Shown one piece after another: positions 1 through 9,649 of a stretch of 17,937 nucleotides of DNA (positions are counted from its first letter, which is position 1; the number at the start of each line of letters is the position of its first letter). The position numbers were made by a program, and so were the translations under genes. The notes below the pieces were generated by a model that was given only the letters and a program-made list of their open reading frames with translations, was not told where the DNA came from and made no database searches. Source of the DNA: Cladosporium sp. IMV 00045 (Eukaryota > Ascomycota > Dothideomycetes > Cladosporiales > Cladosporiaceae); contig MSJI02000077.1 of assembly GCA_001931905.2 (NCBI GenBank), positions 1 to 17,937 of the forward strand, written 5' to 3'.

Positions 1-1923
1 GCTCAGGAACAGGGGTGGTGGGAACGCAAGCGCAAGCGCTGCTGACCGAGGCGATGAGGTCCTCCTTCTTTCCCTTGCCTTTGCCCTTACCCTTACCCTT
101 TCCACCGCAGGCCTTCTGAGCGTACTTAGGCACCAGGCTCTTGTCGTCGTTCTGCCTGACCAAGAAGTTACCACAGAATTCTTGACTCTCCTCAGAGTGC
201 CTCTCGAGCGCCCTGGCGCAGCGATCAGCCTTGCAGATGGGCTCTGCAGGACATTCCTTGCTGGTCATCTTGACAACGAAAGAGCCGCGCTCGATGGTGT
301 GCACGAAGATGAAACCGGATTTGAATTCCGCGTAGGAAGACCAAGATCCGAGGAACGCAACGGTGCCGCCACCCTCGTTCTCATCATCCTCGGGATAGAT
401 GTCGAAGAAGCCAGCCTCGCAGATGCTCTTGCCGGTGGGATCCTCAGTGACGGACGAGATGTCTAGAACGTTGAAACCATTGCCGTAGTTCGACTGGTAG
501 AGATAGTCGCCGACGACGTACTGGTTGTGGTCGATAGAGCGGGTCTTGCCAGCGTAGTAGCCGGTGTACTTGGGGTTCTCAAGGTCGCGGATGTCAAAGA
601 TGTGGGTAGTTGGCAGTCCCTGAGTCATAGGACCGACATCGGCATCCCGTTCGTCGAACTCATCGTCCATGAAGAGGTACTCCTGGTTCATCACGTCGTT
701 GACAGCGCCTGTGGAGGTCAGTTAGCATGAATCAGACGATCAAGAGGATGCTAGGAATATCCGACTTACCCTGGTGGATGTACTCAGCGCCGGGAAAGGT
801 GGTGATGGAGATAATGTTCGTAGTGTTTCCGACTTTGTTGGTAACATCGTAGATAGTGATGGTGTCCTGGACTCGAGTCAGTATCCTTCAAGCCTACTAA
901 TGTAAGAAGATATGAACAAACCTCGTTGTAGCCATAGCAGATGTCACGGCCCTCGTATCTCTTGTCTGGGCCTCTGTAGACCAGGCACTCAGCGTCGTGG
1001 ACGTAACCATCGCCAGCGGCACAGCCCGGGCTCCATGGGTTGGCGGGATCGGTCATGTTGAGGAAGATCAATCCACCGCGGCAGGGAAGATTGCCTCTGA
1101 CTCTGATGGTCTCATTACCACCAACAGATCCAGCAGCAATCGCGTAGTTGAGCTCTTGGTTCACGACAATGTTGTGGGTGCGGCCGATTGGGAGCTCATC
1201 CCAGTGGCCCGTAAGGTCATCCTGCGTGAAGTTGGTAGGGTTTGCCGGGTCAAGGGTAAGGAGCTTCTTCATGTCGAAGATCTGGACACCGTGGTGGATC
1301 GCTTCGGAACCAATGACAGCATAGTCGCGCAGAATTCTAATCTCTCTCCAATTGGAGCCGACAGGGTCATACTGAGGGAGACGGCCTAGGTACAACATCT
1401 TGCCCTCAGAGCTAATCTCGGCGAACGCAGTGCCATCGTACTGCCCGATGGCAACAAATTCGCGGTCATCCTCAGACGTCCAGCCCCAAGAAGAAGAGCC
1501 ACGAGCATGGTCGCTGCCCAAGTCCGCATGGGAAAGGAAGTGATAGAGATCAACCTAGGAGCGTTAGTCTAGATGACCGAGCAATAGAATAATTCAAAAC
1601 TCACGTTGTTGCACCTGAAGGTGTTGTTGGAGTCTCCAGGGATGGCAGCGGCAAAGCCGTTCTCACAAGGTGTATATCCTAGCTCAGGATAACGGGAGCT
1701 GTCCATCTGACCTGCTTGGAGCTCGGCCTCCCATTGCCTCTATTTCGTTGTCAGTCACAGTGATCTTAGCGTTAGGTATGCTCGGCTATCATACCATCTT
1801 CATCCCCATGATGCGAGCGTGGACAGTTCCATCTTCGTAATCAGCCTTGGAGCCTTGACCGGCCGCCGCACTCAACCCAACAAGTGTCGAGCCGAGAGCG
1901 ACAAGAGAAGTAAGGTGAACCAT
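1..1923 (-). CDS. Secreted LVIVD / choice-of-anchor-B type beta-propeller protein (3' end outside window)
   Basis: Five exons can be joined in phase: 1923-1795, 1739-1605, 1554-922, 866-770 and 708-1. The introns are 55, 50, 55 and 61 bp with GT..AG ends. This gives 567 codons before the window ends; the stop is not seen. Residues 1-21 are a signal peptide (MVHLTSLVALGSTLVGLSAA), so the protein is probably secreted. The body contains the CYGYNEDTITIYDVT and YIHQGAVND..YLFMDDEFDE signatures. From family knowledge these are typical of LVIVD-repeat 'choice-of-anchor B' propellers, whose biochemical role is unknown. From about residue 485 there is a Cys-rich module (CxxxxIC...CARAL...FC...AC...SSACAC) of a type seen in many fungal extracellular proteins. 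It is interrupted by a Lys-Gly repeat at about 534-546. The ATG is the first in frame and precedes the signal peptide. I am confident of the family and not of any function. Confidence 0.88.
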
Positions 1924-2029
1924 AACTGGTGAATCGAACGAACGTCAAGACTATCACTCAAGCGAACGAAAAGGTAGGAAACTTGACCTCTGTGTACACG
2001 GAGCCAAACAAGGCCTGATGTACCTGGAT

Positions 2030-2037
2030 TATATATA
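2030..2037 (-). promoter_or_regulatory. TATA-box candidate for the secreted beta-propeller gene
   Basis: TATATATA lies 107 bp upstream of the ATG at 1923 on the minus strand, a plausible core-promoter distance. No ATG occurs between this element and the start codon on that strand, so the leader would be free of upstream ORFs. This is a motif match only. Confidence 0.45.
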
Positions 2038-3086
2038 CTTATTCGAAGCCCAATGCATATCCGGTAAAGCTCGCCTGCCTATCTCCAAGGTCAGTATTTT
2101 GATGAGGTTCAAGAATCCCAAGACCTCGGTGTCGCCATGTGGGCCGCCTGGACCATGGTGGAATGTATGTAGAAGAAAGAGTGATACTGGTTGACAGATC
2201 TTGGCTAATGCGACCCAAGAGGCCGGTATGCTATGGCAAACCCTTGGGTGCTGATACACACGACCTTGGCAGATACTGGTTGCAGGCAGCGTATAGTTGA
2301 TACACTTCGTGTACCGGATACACAGTCGGTAGAAGCTCAGAGAGACACCGTCGACATGGTCATATTTCGGCAAGACCAGAGATTGATGCTCGAATACTCC
2401 AAAACCTCAGACTGAGAGTTGATATAATCACGACTGTACGTTTATGTCAGAGCCTCCAAGTTTTCATCTCACCATGAATCCTTATCAAGCTGAGCCTTTG
2501 CGGGGCAGGCCTTGGGATCTTGGTCTTGTTCACGACACTTGGCGACCAACCTACTTGAGGCAGGTAATTAACTCTCGTGCAGAGGACCGAAGGTAAAGCC
2601 CAGTCCAGATGACTTCGAGGGGTTCATCTGGAGATGCGAGGTAAAGATAAAAGCAATGCCCTGGCCGTCTCGTGGGAAGAATCATTTTCTTCTGCCTTGA
2701 CACCGAAGGAGAGTCAACTGGTGCCGCGCTGTCTCTTGCTTTTGGCACGCGTTTCTTGTCGTTGATTAGCGCAGGTTGTAACCACAGCTGGATGCAGTAT
2801 CTGATGACTGATTGTATGGCCCTGCGGTTATCGACAAAAATCGTCAAGACAAGCTGAAGGGCTTGCAGGGTGAAAGGAAGCAGTTGCATTGGCTGTCGTG
2901 AGAGTATGCCAGGTAGGCGGAAGAGCCATCCAGGACCGCATCGGTCTAGCAGTCACCGCGATGGCGATGCAGCATCTTTCCGTGGTGGCTGGATGCAATA
3001 ATGCATATATATCATTCCACCCCAACGACACTGTGAGGTCGAAGTGGAGGAGTTTGCGTGCGCCCGTCTGGGGTCTGTGGGTGGCG

Positions 3087-3109
3087 TTTAGCCGGGGTCG
3101 CCGGGTAAA
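3087..3109. promoter_or_regulatory. Paired XlnR-type motifs with overlapping CreA-type motif upstream of xylulokinase
   Basis: TTTAGCC at 3087-3093 (GGCTAAA on the minus strand) and GGGTAAA at 3103-3109 are inverted copies of GGNTAAA separated by 9 bp. They lie 225-247 bp before the xylulokinase ATG. From memory, GGNTAAA/GGCTAA is the Aspergillus XlnR (xylanolytic activator) site. The second copy read as CGGGTAAA also fits the CGGDTAAW form described for AraR. CCGGGG at 3092-3097 fits the CreA glucose-repressor consensus SYGGRG and overlaps the first half-site. Further SYGGRG matches are CTGGGG at 3068-3073 and GTGGAG at 3044-3049. Function is inferred. Confidence 0.4.
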
Positions 3110-3333
3110 GGTGCTCCACAAATGATGACAGAGGTCTCCACGAAAAAGGCCACGCTTGACGAAGGCGATCTTGGGTGCTGGGTACCTCCTAGCAACATGT
3201 GAGAATCTGTTGGGAAGTGTAACGATTACGACAATCTTTCCTGTTTCTGACTCTACAAAAGTTGAAATCTTCTCTACCGTCTCGCCTGCAAGTCATCTCT
3301 TGAATAATCAAGCATTGATCTTTCACATTAGCC

Positions 3334-5289
3334 ATGGCGAGCAACGAGAACCTCTACATGGTAATGTGCCCGCCCATTGAAATATTTTCCTCGTGCTGAT
3401 ATGGAGTGACAAAGGGGTTTGACCTCTCTACCCAACAACTGAAGTGTTAGTCACGTGCAACAATACTTTTTCAGAACCTCACTAACACCTCCAAGGTATC
3501 GTCGTGGACTCCAACCTCAAGCACAGGCACGAGGCCAAGGTCGACTTTGATGCTGACTTTGGATCCAAGTATGGCATCACCAAGGGTGTCCTCACAAACC
3601 CCAGCGAGGGTGAGGTCTACGCACCCACAGCCATGTGGCTCGAAGCTGTCGACCTGGTTCTGCAGCGCCTGAAGGACGAAGGTGTAGACTTCGGCAAGAT
3701 CAAGGGTCTTTCTGGCGCCGGCATGCAGCACGGCACTGTCTTCTGGTCAAAGGAGGCCGAATCCATGCTTTCCAACCTCGACTCCAGCAAGACTCTCCTT
3801 GAGCAGCTCGAGAATAAGCAGAAGAGTGCCTTCGCCCACCCTCACAGCCCAAACTGGCAAGATGCCAGTACTCAAAAGCAGTGCGATGAGTTCGATGCGA
3901 AGCTTGGTAGCCCTGAGAAGCTGGCCGAGATCACTGGCAGCAAGGCACACCACGTGAGTGTCTCTTCAAATTATCACAAGCAAGATGCTAACAGCTCTGC
4001 AGAGATTCAGCGGTCCCCAAATCATGCGTTTCCGCACAAAGTACCCGGACCACTACGAGAACGTCTCACGAATTTCCTTGGTCTCTTCTTTCTTGGCCTC
4101 AGTATTCCTGGGCCGTGTAGCACCCATCGACATCAGCGATGTGACTGGCATGAACCTCTGGCACATTGCTCAGGGTGACTGGCACAACGACCTGCTTGCC
4201 CTTACTGCTGGAGGTCAGGACCGTGCCGCTGATCTCAAGGAGAAGCTTGGCCCTGTCCACGAGGATGGTGGCAAGACCTTTGGAAACATCAGCGACTACT
4301 TTGTCAACCGCTTCGGCTTCAAGAAGGATACTGGCGTTATCGCTTTCACCGGCGACAACCCGTCGACCATCCTCGCCCTGCCCCTGCGCCCATCAGACGC
4401 TATGGTATCTCTGGGTACAAGTACCACTTTCTTGATGAGCACGCCGGCCTACAAGCCTGACCCTGCATACCACTTCATGAACCACCCGACCACCGCCGGC
4501 CTCTACATGTTCATGCTGTGCTACAAGAACGGCGGCCTTGCGCGCGAGCAGATCCGCGACACCCTCAACACTTCTGCCACTCACCCCAACAACTGGGATA
4601 CCTTCAACGAAACCGCCATCGCCACACCAGCACTGTCTCAAAAGGACGACGCCGCCGACATGCGTCTCGGCCTCTATTTCCCCCGCCCAGAAATCGTGCC
4701 CAACATCCACGCCGGCCAATGGAGATACGCATACAAGCCCCAATCCGGCGACCTGAAGCAGCTCCCCTCCGAGTCCCTGCCGGACGACGCGCGCAACATC
4801 GTCGAGTCGCAAATGCTGTCTCTGCGCCTCCGCTCGCAGAACCTGCTCAAACCAGAGCCCGACGCCGCCACGGGCGCCATGCTCCCGCCCCAGCCGAAGA
4901 GAGTCTACCTCGTGGGCGGCGGCAGCGCCAACCCGGCCATCGCACAGCTCGCGGGCGAAGTTCTCGGCTCGACTGAGGGCGTCTACAAGCTTGACATTGG
5001 CGGCAATGCCTGCGCGCTCGGCTCGGCGTACAAGTCCGTGTGGGCGTGCGAGAGGAAGGAGGGCCAGACTTTCGAGGAGCTCATTGGTAGCCGTTGGGAC
5101 GAGGAGAAGTTCGTCAAGAGGATTGCTGATGGCTATAAGAAGGGTTTGTTCGAGAAGTACGGCGAGGCCGTCAAGGGTTTCGAGAAGATGGAGAAGCTTG
5201 TTGTCGGTCAGGCGGGCAAGGAGAACCACCCTGATGTTGCTGGTGTGGTCTTTGCAAACGAGAAGGGTGACGGTGCCACGACGAAATAA
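3334..5289 (+). CDS. xkiA: D-xylulose kinase (xylulokinase)
   Basis: Four exons, 3334-3360, 3415-3445, 3496-3953 and 4003-5289, encode 600 aa, equal to yeast Xks1. The enzyme phosphorylates D-xylulose with ATP to xylulose 5-phosphate, the last step of fungal pentose catabolism before the pentose phosphate pathway; it is expected to be cytosolic. Visible FGGY-kinase signatures: [10 protein letters not shown] (10-19, N-terminal ATP-phosphate loop), [14 protein letters not shown] (90-103), SPNWQDAST (137-145), [14 protein letters not shown] (212-225, with the conserved substrate/catalytic Asp region), GDNPS (289-293), SLGTSTT (308-314), [11 protein letters not shown] (473-483, adenosine-binding region) and [13 protein letters not shown] (505-517). 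The ATG has a good context (GCCATGG). The first two exons are tiny. Introns 1 and 2 end in AAG. Intron 2 has a CACTAAC branch site. I see no frameshift or missing motif. Confidence 0.96.
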
Positions 5290-5801
5290 AGATGAACGCA
5301 ACTGATGATCGACAACATGGTTGGATAATTGATAGGCCGCTGCGTCGAGCGGTGCATGCATAGTATACTTCAAAATAGTACATGATTCCACGTTTATTGG
5401 TCGTTTCAATCTCATCTCCATGACATCCATTCAAGCTTGCATTTTCGTTCCCTCTCCAATGCAGCAACCTGGCTATCGCAGGCCTCTCGTCCACTCATTG
5501 TATCCGATGCACGCTGTTCCAATCCTGTCACGATCACCCTCAAGCCTTTCTGGGATAACGCTATCCTTCCTGAACCAATCTCCTGCATTCAATGCTTCCA
5601 GGCTGGCCAGCAAGCTCTCTGACAGGTCTGAATCACCGTGTCGCCATCCACACGTGTTCCCGCAGCGCCGCATAGCCCTTCATCCGCCTTCTTCTCAAAG
5701 CAGCACGGAACCAGCTGTCGGCCGCAAAGTGATCCGCCATCCACGAACGAGCGCCATATCATCTCCTCCGTACCAACCCAAACAAAATATTCCCAGAACT
5801 T
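5290..5801. other. Convergent intergenic stretch
   Basis: This lies between the stop of xylulokinase and the stop of the small minus-strand gene at 5802. It should hold both 3' untranslated regions. Open frames here (for example 5420-5935 plus) are Pro/Ser-rich readings with no recognisable domain. No gene, repeat or RNA is supported. Confidence 0.55.
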
Positions 5802-6251
5802 CTACGACTGCGGCTTCCCTCCCCAAGCACCTCCAGCACCACCGCTCTTCCCGACCCCCGCTTCCACCACCTTATACGGCGCGGGCGCCACGCCCGCCTC
5901 CCTCGCCAGAAACGCCTTCACCTCCGCGGCATTAAAAGCGCCCGCCGCCTGGCCCGGAGTCGGGCTCGCGGTGCCGCTGGCGCTCACGTTCCCCGAAGAA
6001 GGGCCATTGCTCGCATCGCGGTTGACTTGGCTGGCGCGTTGCGCCCAGACGTTGGCGGGGGGTTGTTGGGCGGGTTTCTGGGTCGGGTTTGTTTGCTGCG
6101 CGGGCGAGGCGTTGTTGGAGCGGTTTTGGGGAGTGCGTGAGTTGGCGGTTTGCTTGGAGCGGGCTGTCCAGACGCTGAGGGGGGGTGTTAGTGGTGTTGT
6201 TTTTGAGGGGGAGGGTTTGGTTTGAGCGCACTTTTGCTGTTGGCCTGACAT
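5802..6251 (-). CDS. Small low-complexity protein with two NVWxxR motifs, unrecognised
   Basis: Two exons, 6251-6232 and 6174-5802, give 130 aa. The 57-bp intron has donor GTGCGC, a CACTAAC branch site and CAG acceptor. The intron is a multiple of three and has no in-frame stop, so read-through is also open. Splicing is preferred because it creates N-V-W-T-A-R-S at residues 7-13, matching N-V-W-A-Q-R-A at 48-54. Between them the protein is rich in Gln, Asn, Pro, Ser and Thr. A more ordered-looking segment, FNAAEVKAFLAREAG (87-101) followed by APYKVVE, precedes a Gly-rich tail containing GGAWGGK. There is no signal peptide or membrane segment. It is in tandem with nnf1, 396 bp downstream of that gene's stop. 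I do not recognise the family; a role through short linear motifs is a guess. Confidence 0.68.
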   Translation of the reverse strand: MSGQQQKCAQTKPSPSKTTPLTPPLSVWTARSKQTANSRTPQNRSNNASPAQQTNPTQKPAQQPPANVWAQRASQVNRDASNGPSSGNVSASGTASPTPGQAAGAFNAAEVKAFLAREAGVAPAPYKVVEAGVGKSGGAGGAWGGKPQS

Positions 6252-6647
6252 TATTACTATTATGGTTTGGATTACGTCGTGGGAGATTGGTCGGGAGTTC
6301 AATGTTGCTTGGTGTTTGTTTCCCCAGAGAGAGCTGCGCTGGTGAAAGAACGCTGGCCGACTTCAAAATGACGGCCGTGCCGAGGCTGCTTGTGAGACAT
6401 GAAGATTATCAGATGCATGATCGCCCAGGCACATATGAGTCTATTTCAAGTATGGGTATGAATGACCATCATGTGTTCAGCAAGGTATATGTTTCAGGTT
6501 TAATCATCTGAATCAGGTCAATGGCCCGCCGTCGTAGCGCCATCCATCATTCGGGGTATCATTAACCAAAACGCCATAATCCAAGAGCAGCCCAGTAGCG
6601 TTCGCGTGCGGCTCAATTCCATGTCTCAATGAAGCAACCCATCCGTC
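6252..6647. other. Spacer between two tandem minus-strand genes
   Basis: This holds the 3' end of nnf1 transcripts and the upstream region of the NVWxxR protein gene. I see no coding frame with a family signature, no repeat and no clear core-promoter box. Confidence 0.5.
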
Positions 6648-7399
6648 TCAAGCCGTCTGCCTCATATCGTCGTCAACCTCGCGTGCCTCACTAACCAGCT
6701 CCTCAATATCCTCAGGCTTCAGTGTAGCAGCTGACTGGTCCAGATCGATCACGACATTCTCAAGACCCTTTACAATGCCCTCGATCTCCTTCCTCTGCTG
6801 CAGTACTCTCTGTAGAATTTCCGCGTTCTCTGCTTGCAAGTCTTCCTGGCGCTGCTGTAATGACTGTGATTGCAGTGACAAAGAGGGCGCCAGGTGCGAA
6901 AGGTACAACTGCTGTGCGGGCAACGCGTGTGGTCTGTACATGAATTTGTTAGCGACCATGAACACATTGCGCAATAGAAAACATCTTACGGTATCGGAGG
7001 CTGCACAGGCTGACCATCCGCCTCTTCCTCCGCCTTTACCTTCCGCTTCTTCGCATCCTCAATCAACCCATCCAGCTCATTGAGATTCGGCACGACATTG
7101 CGCTCAGCGAGAATCTGCTCGAAATTCATGCGCATGCTGGCTCCCAGTCGATCCGTGAACTGCTCGTGAAGATGGCGCAAGCTATCCGGCACTTCTTTCG
7201 CGGGCGTGGGAAAGCAGGACGCGAAATTGTTGTAGTTGCACGTCTTCAACACGTGTGCGATCGCATCGGAGTAGAGTTTCTGGAGCGCGGTTGCTCGAGG
7301 GCCTGGTGCGGCGGGCACCGGTGGAGGTTGTGCTGGTGAGGGGGAGCGTTCATTTTCACGCGCTGGGTCGCCTTCAATGGGGATTTCTGCTGTGGCCAT
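6648..7399 (-). CDS. nnf1: Kinetochore subunit Nnf1 of the MIND/Mis12 complex
   Basis: Two exons, 7399-6990 and 6933-6648, joined across a 56-bp intron (donor GTAAGA, acceptor TACAG), give 231 aa. That is within the usual size of Nnf1/PMF1 proteins. After a disordered Pro-rich start (1-35) comes the family-typical helix RATALQKLYSDAIAHVLKTC and NFASCFPT (36-65). It is followed by LRHLHEQFTDRLGASM and an FEQILAERNVVPNLNELD segment (74-110). The second exon supplies a heptad-rich coiled coil (about 158-205; LQQRQEDLQAENAEILQRV) and a LKPEDIEEL motif near the end. Nnf1 with Mtw1, Dsn1 and Nsl1 links the inner kinetochore to Ndc80 and works in chromosome segregation. The ATG sits in a good context (ACCATGG). 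The neighbours do not suggest an operon-like link. The call rests on remembered family patterns. Confidence 0.85.
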
Positions 7400-8641
7400 G
7401 GTGGAGTTTTGTGTTGTTTTTATGAATGCTCGTGAACGATCTCGCGATCAAAAGCCTACGGCCTACGAAGTCGTCGCGAGCAAAACAATGTTCCCAATTG
7501 GGTTTAGCTCAAATTTGGCCACTTCCCTCCCATTTACCACCACACACGGCATCAAAGATAGATGCTTCACATCCTGTTGCAATCCGGTTGAACATATGCT
7601 ATAATTTCATGATACCTTGCCCAGGCTTTGCAAATGTACCTCGCCAGCGCCTGTCTATCCTCGCCGCCAAGGGATCTTGCCGCGAGCGAATCCAGCTCAT
7701 GCCCGGCGGCTAGCACCTTTATCGCTCAGAACACGACCAAATGGAGAGCCTTTAACGGAAATGTTGCTCGAAAGTGACAACCCTCGTCTCGTCTATACAG
7801 CATAGTCTGGCTACCTCTCTCGCATCGTGATGGTCGCCGGAACCATATTCCCCCTGGCGCCAGAAATAACCATGCAGCCCTGTGGCACAGTTAGCCGCCC
7901 ATCCTCACTACGCGCGCCATTTTGCTTTTGATTATGTGGCTACTCGCGAAGCCGATTGACACGCATCTTTTAATAGTCCAGATAGCCGCAGTGCAGTCTT
8001 TAGACATCTATTCTGCATGCATTGACATCAGGATATTCAGGTACCCGCCGTCAAGAGACCATTGAGGGGCCTATACCATCCCCACTCCTGGTCTTCATGG
8101 AGTAGCGCCGGCCCTGAAGACGGTCTCGCGTTTCAGAACATCCTCAACTCTGGCCTTCGAATAGCAACGTGGGCATCCATTGTAGCGGCAACATTGTTCC
8201 TCGGTTTCAGACCACTTGCTGCCTCAGATTCAACTTCCTGAAACATGTCCTCGAACTTCTTCACCGGTATGTGAGCGCCAAAGGTCTAATGGAGGCTGTC
8301 CTAGGCTTCTATAAAGCGACCGCCTTGTCACCGTAGGGCGAAACTCCAGAAAGGTCATCATCATCAAACCGTCCGGGCCTTCAATTCCTTCCAGCTCTTT
8401 TCCTTATCTTCTGCTTTCCTTGTGTCTTTCATTCAATCTCGTCTCAGTCTGGTACTCGGCGCTATACTTTTCGTTGTAATCGATAATACTTTTCTTTTTT
8501 CCGTCACCCCTTACTCTGTGCTTGACGCACAGCGACGCCTGGATTGCGTTTCTTCGTTTGTTCATTCGATTAGACCGTTGTTTGTTCGTTCGCTGCACAT
8601 TTCCTGCAGCCCACAAAAGACGATACCCACGACTGCCATAC
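7400..8641. other. Divergent intergenic region between nnf1 and the Myb gene
   Basis: About 1.24 kb with no recognisable gene. Its right part (about 8380-8600) is strongly pyrimidine-rich on the plus strand, as is common just upstream of fungal transcription starts and in long 5' introns. An ATG at 8245 opens a 9-codon frame whose end overlaps a good splice donor (GTATGT at 8267); this is discussed as a finding. No TATA box, repeat or tRNA is evident. Confidence 0.5.
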
Positions 8642-9649
8642 ATGCCCTACTTCAAAGCTCTACCAATTATGCCAAAGGAGGCCAGAGCCTCAATGTCATT
8701 CTCTGCAGCATCATCAGCAGCGCCATACCCGCAGGCTACAGCAGGAAACCAACGCAATGCCGCCATCTGGACCACGGCCGATGATGAGATACTCCTGCGT
8801 GCTCGCGCTTCTGGACTCAACTGGCAACCCATCGCGAGCAAACATTTTCCAAACAAGACTGCCAACGCATGTCGGAAACGCCACGAACGATTGATCGAGC
8901 GCCGTCATGTCGATGACTGGGACAGCCAGAAGCTCGAATTACTTGCCCAAGAGTACCTTGCCTGCAGAAAGGAAATGTGGGAGATGCTTGCAGCCAGACT
9001 CGGCGAGCGCTGGAATGTCGTTGAGGCAAAGGTAAGTCTTACAGTTTGTGCAACTTGAGGCCCAAGACTAACAACATTGCAGTGCATGGAAAAGGGTCTC
9101 AAAACCCTGCAAACCACCGCTCGCACCGCGCAACGCAAAGCATCGGCCGACCAAAGGCAGGCCTATTGCGAAGACCGAGGTATTTCAGACCACAACAGCG
9201 ATTCCGGCATTGTGCTGTGCTCTGGCTCGGAACCTGATATCGAGGTAGACGAGAGGCCGCCTTCTTCTTCCAGACACGGCGCAAGCGCTTCGTGGTCTGA
9301 GTCTTATGGCCGGCAGCCACAAAACCAACAGCATCAGCACTTGCAGCAGGAGCACATACGCTCACGAAGTCTGCCGTTACCTTTGCCGCAGTACCAGCCT
9401 CCGCCACCCAGAACTGCTGCGAAGCCTCAAGGGCATGCCTTGGTTGGGTCACCTGCTGCTGCACCTGCTGCAACCACGCACCGAGAACATTATTCTTTCG
9501 AGCAACCTTCGCATCCAACGCAGCGATACTCTCCAGAGACCCAGCATCGATTCAGCATTCAGTCAGTCCTGTCCCCAGAGGAGCCTCAAGACGCTGTCTC
9601 GGGCCAGGGACGGTATGGTTACGACGTGACAGAAGCATACCATAGATGA
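8642..9649 (+). CDS. Two-repeat Myb/SANT-like DNA-binding protein
   Basis: Two exons, 8642-9031 and 9083-9649, give 318 aa; the 51-bp intron has GTAAGT, an ACTAAC branch site and TGCAG. Repeat 1 spans about residues 42-85: W43 and W61, TADDEILLRARASGLNW, then the recognition-helix region NKTANACRKRHERL. Repeat 2 spans about 93-140: W93, W113 and W124, LLAQEYLACRKEMWEMLAARL. The spaced tryptophans and the basic helix are typical of Myb domains, so a nuclear transcription-factor role is likely. The remainder is Gln/His/Pro/Ser-rich and probably disordered or activating, including QQHQHLQQEH. The ATG at 8642 is the first in this frame after an upstream stop, but its context is weak. A second ATG is at 8669, and an upstream non-contiguous first exon is possible. 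Targets cannot be told from sequence. Confidence 0.85.

Larger units (their letters stand above)
1924..3333. other. Intergenic region shared by two divergent genes
   Basis: These 1.4 kb separate the starts of the beta-propeller gene (minus) and xylulokinase (plus). No open frame in it resembles a protein I know, and those over 60 codons lack the composition of neighbouring genes. It holds the TATA candidate at 2030-2037, a GGCTAA motif at 2203-2208 and the XlnR-like/CreA-like cluster at 3044-3109. A 26-codon ATG frame at 3122-3202 ends in ATGTGA and would be an upstream ORF if transcription starts before it. Confidence 0.6.

Noticed and set aside
74..106. Telomere-like CCCTTA repeats near the left edge
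   Set aside because: The unit is CCCTTA/CCTTTG, not the fungal telomere CCCTAA, and it encodes the Lys-Gly repeat in frame within a gene.
2029..3121. Several 60-114-codon frames between the first two genes
   Set aside because: No recognisable motifs, mixed strands, and many non-ATG starts; better read as a shared promoter region.
4393..5430. 345-codon open frame antisense to xylulokinase
   Set aside because: It mirrors the GC-rich third positions of the real gene, its protein is Leu/Val/Gly-rich without a domain, and xylulokinase on the other strand is unmistakable.
5932..6366. Alternative minus-strand frame (144 codons) over the NVWxxR gene
   Set aside because: It reads the same DNA shifted by one base, gives an Arg/Gln/Pro-rich shadow, and misses the duplicated NVWxxR motif obtained by the spliced model.
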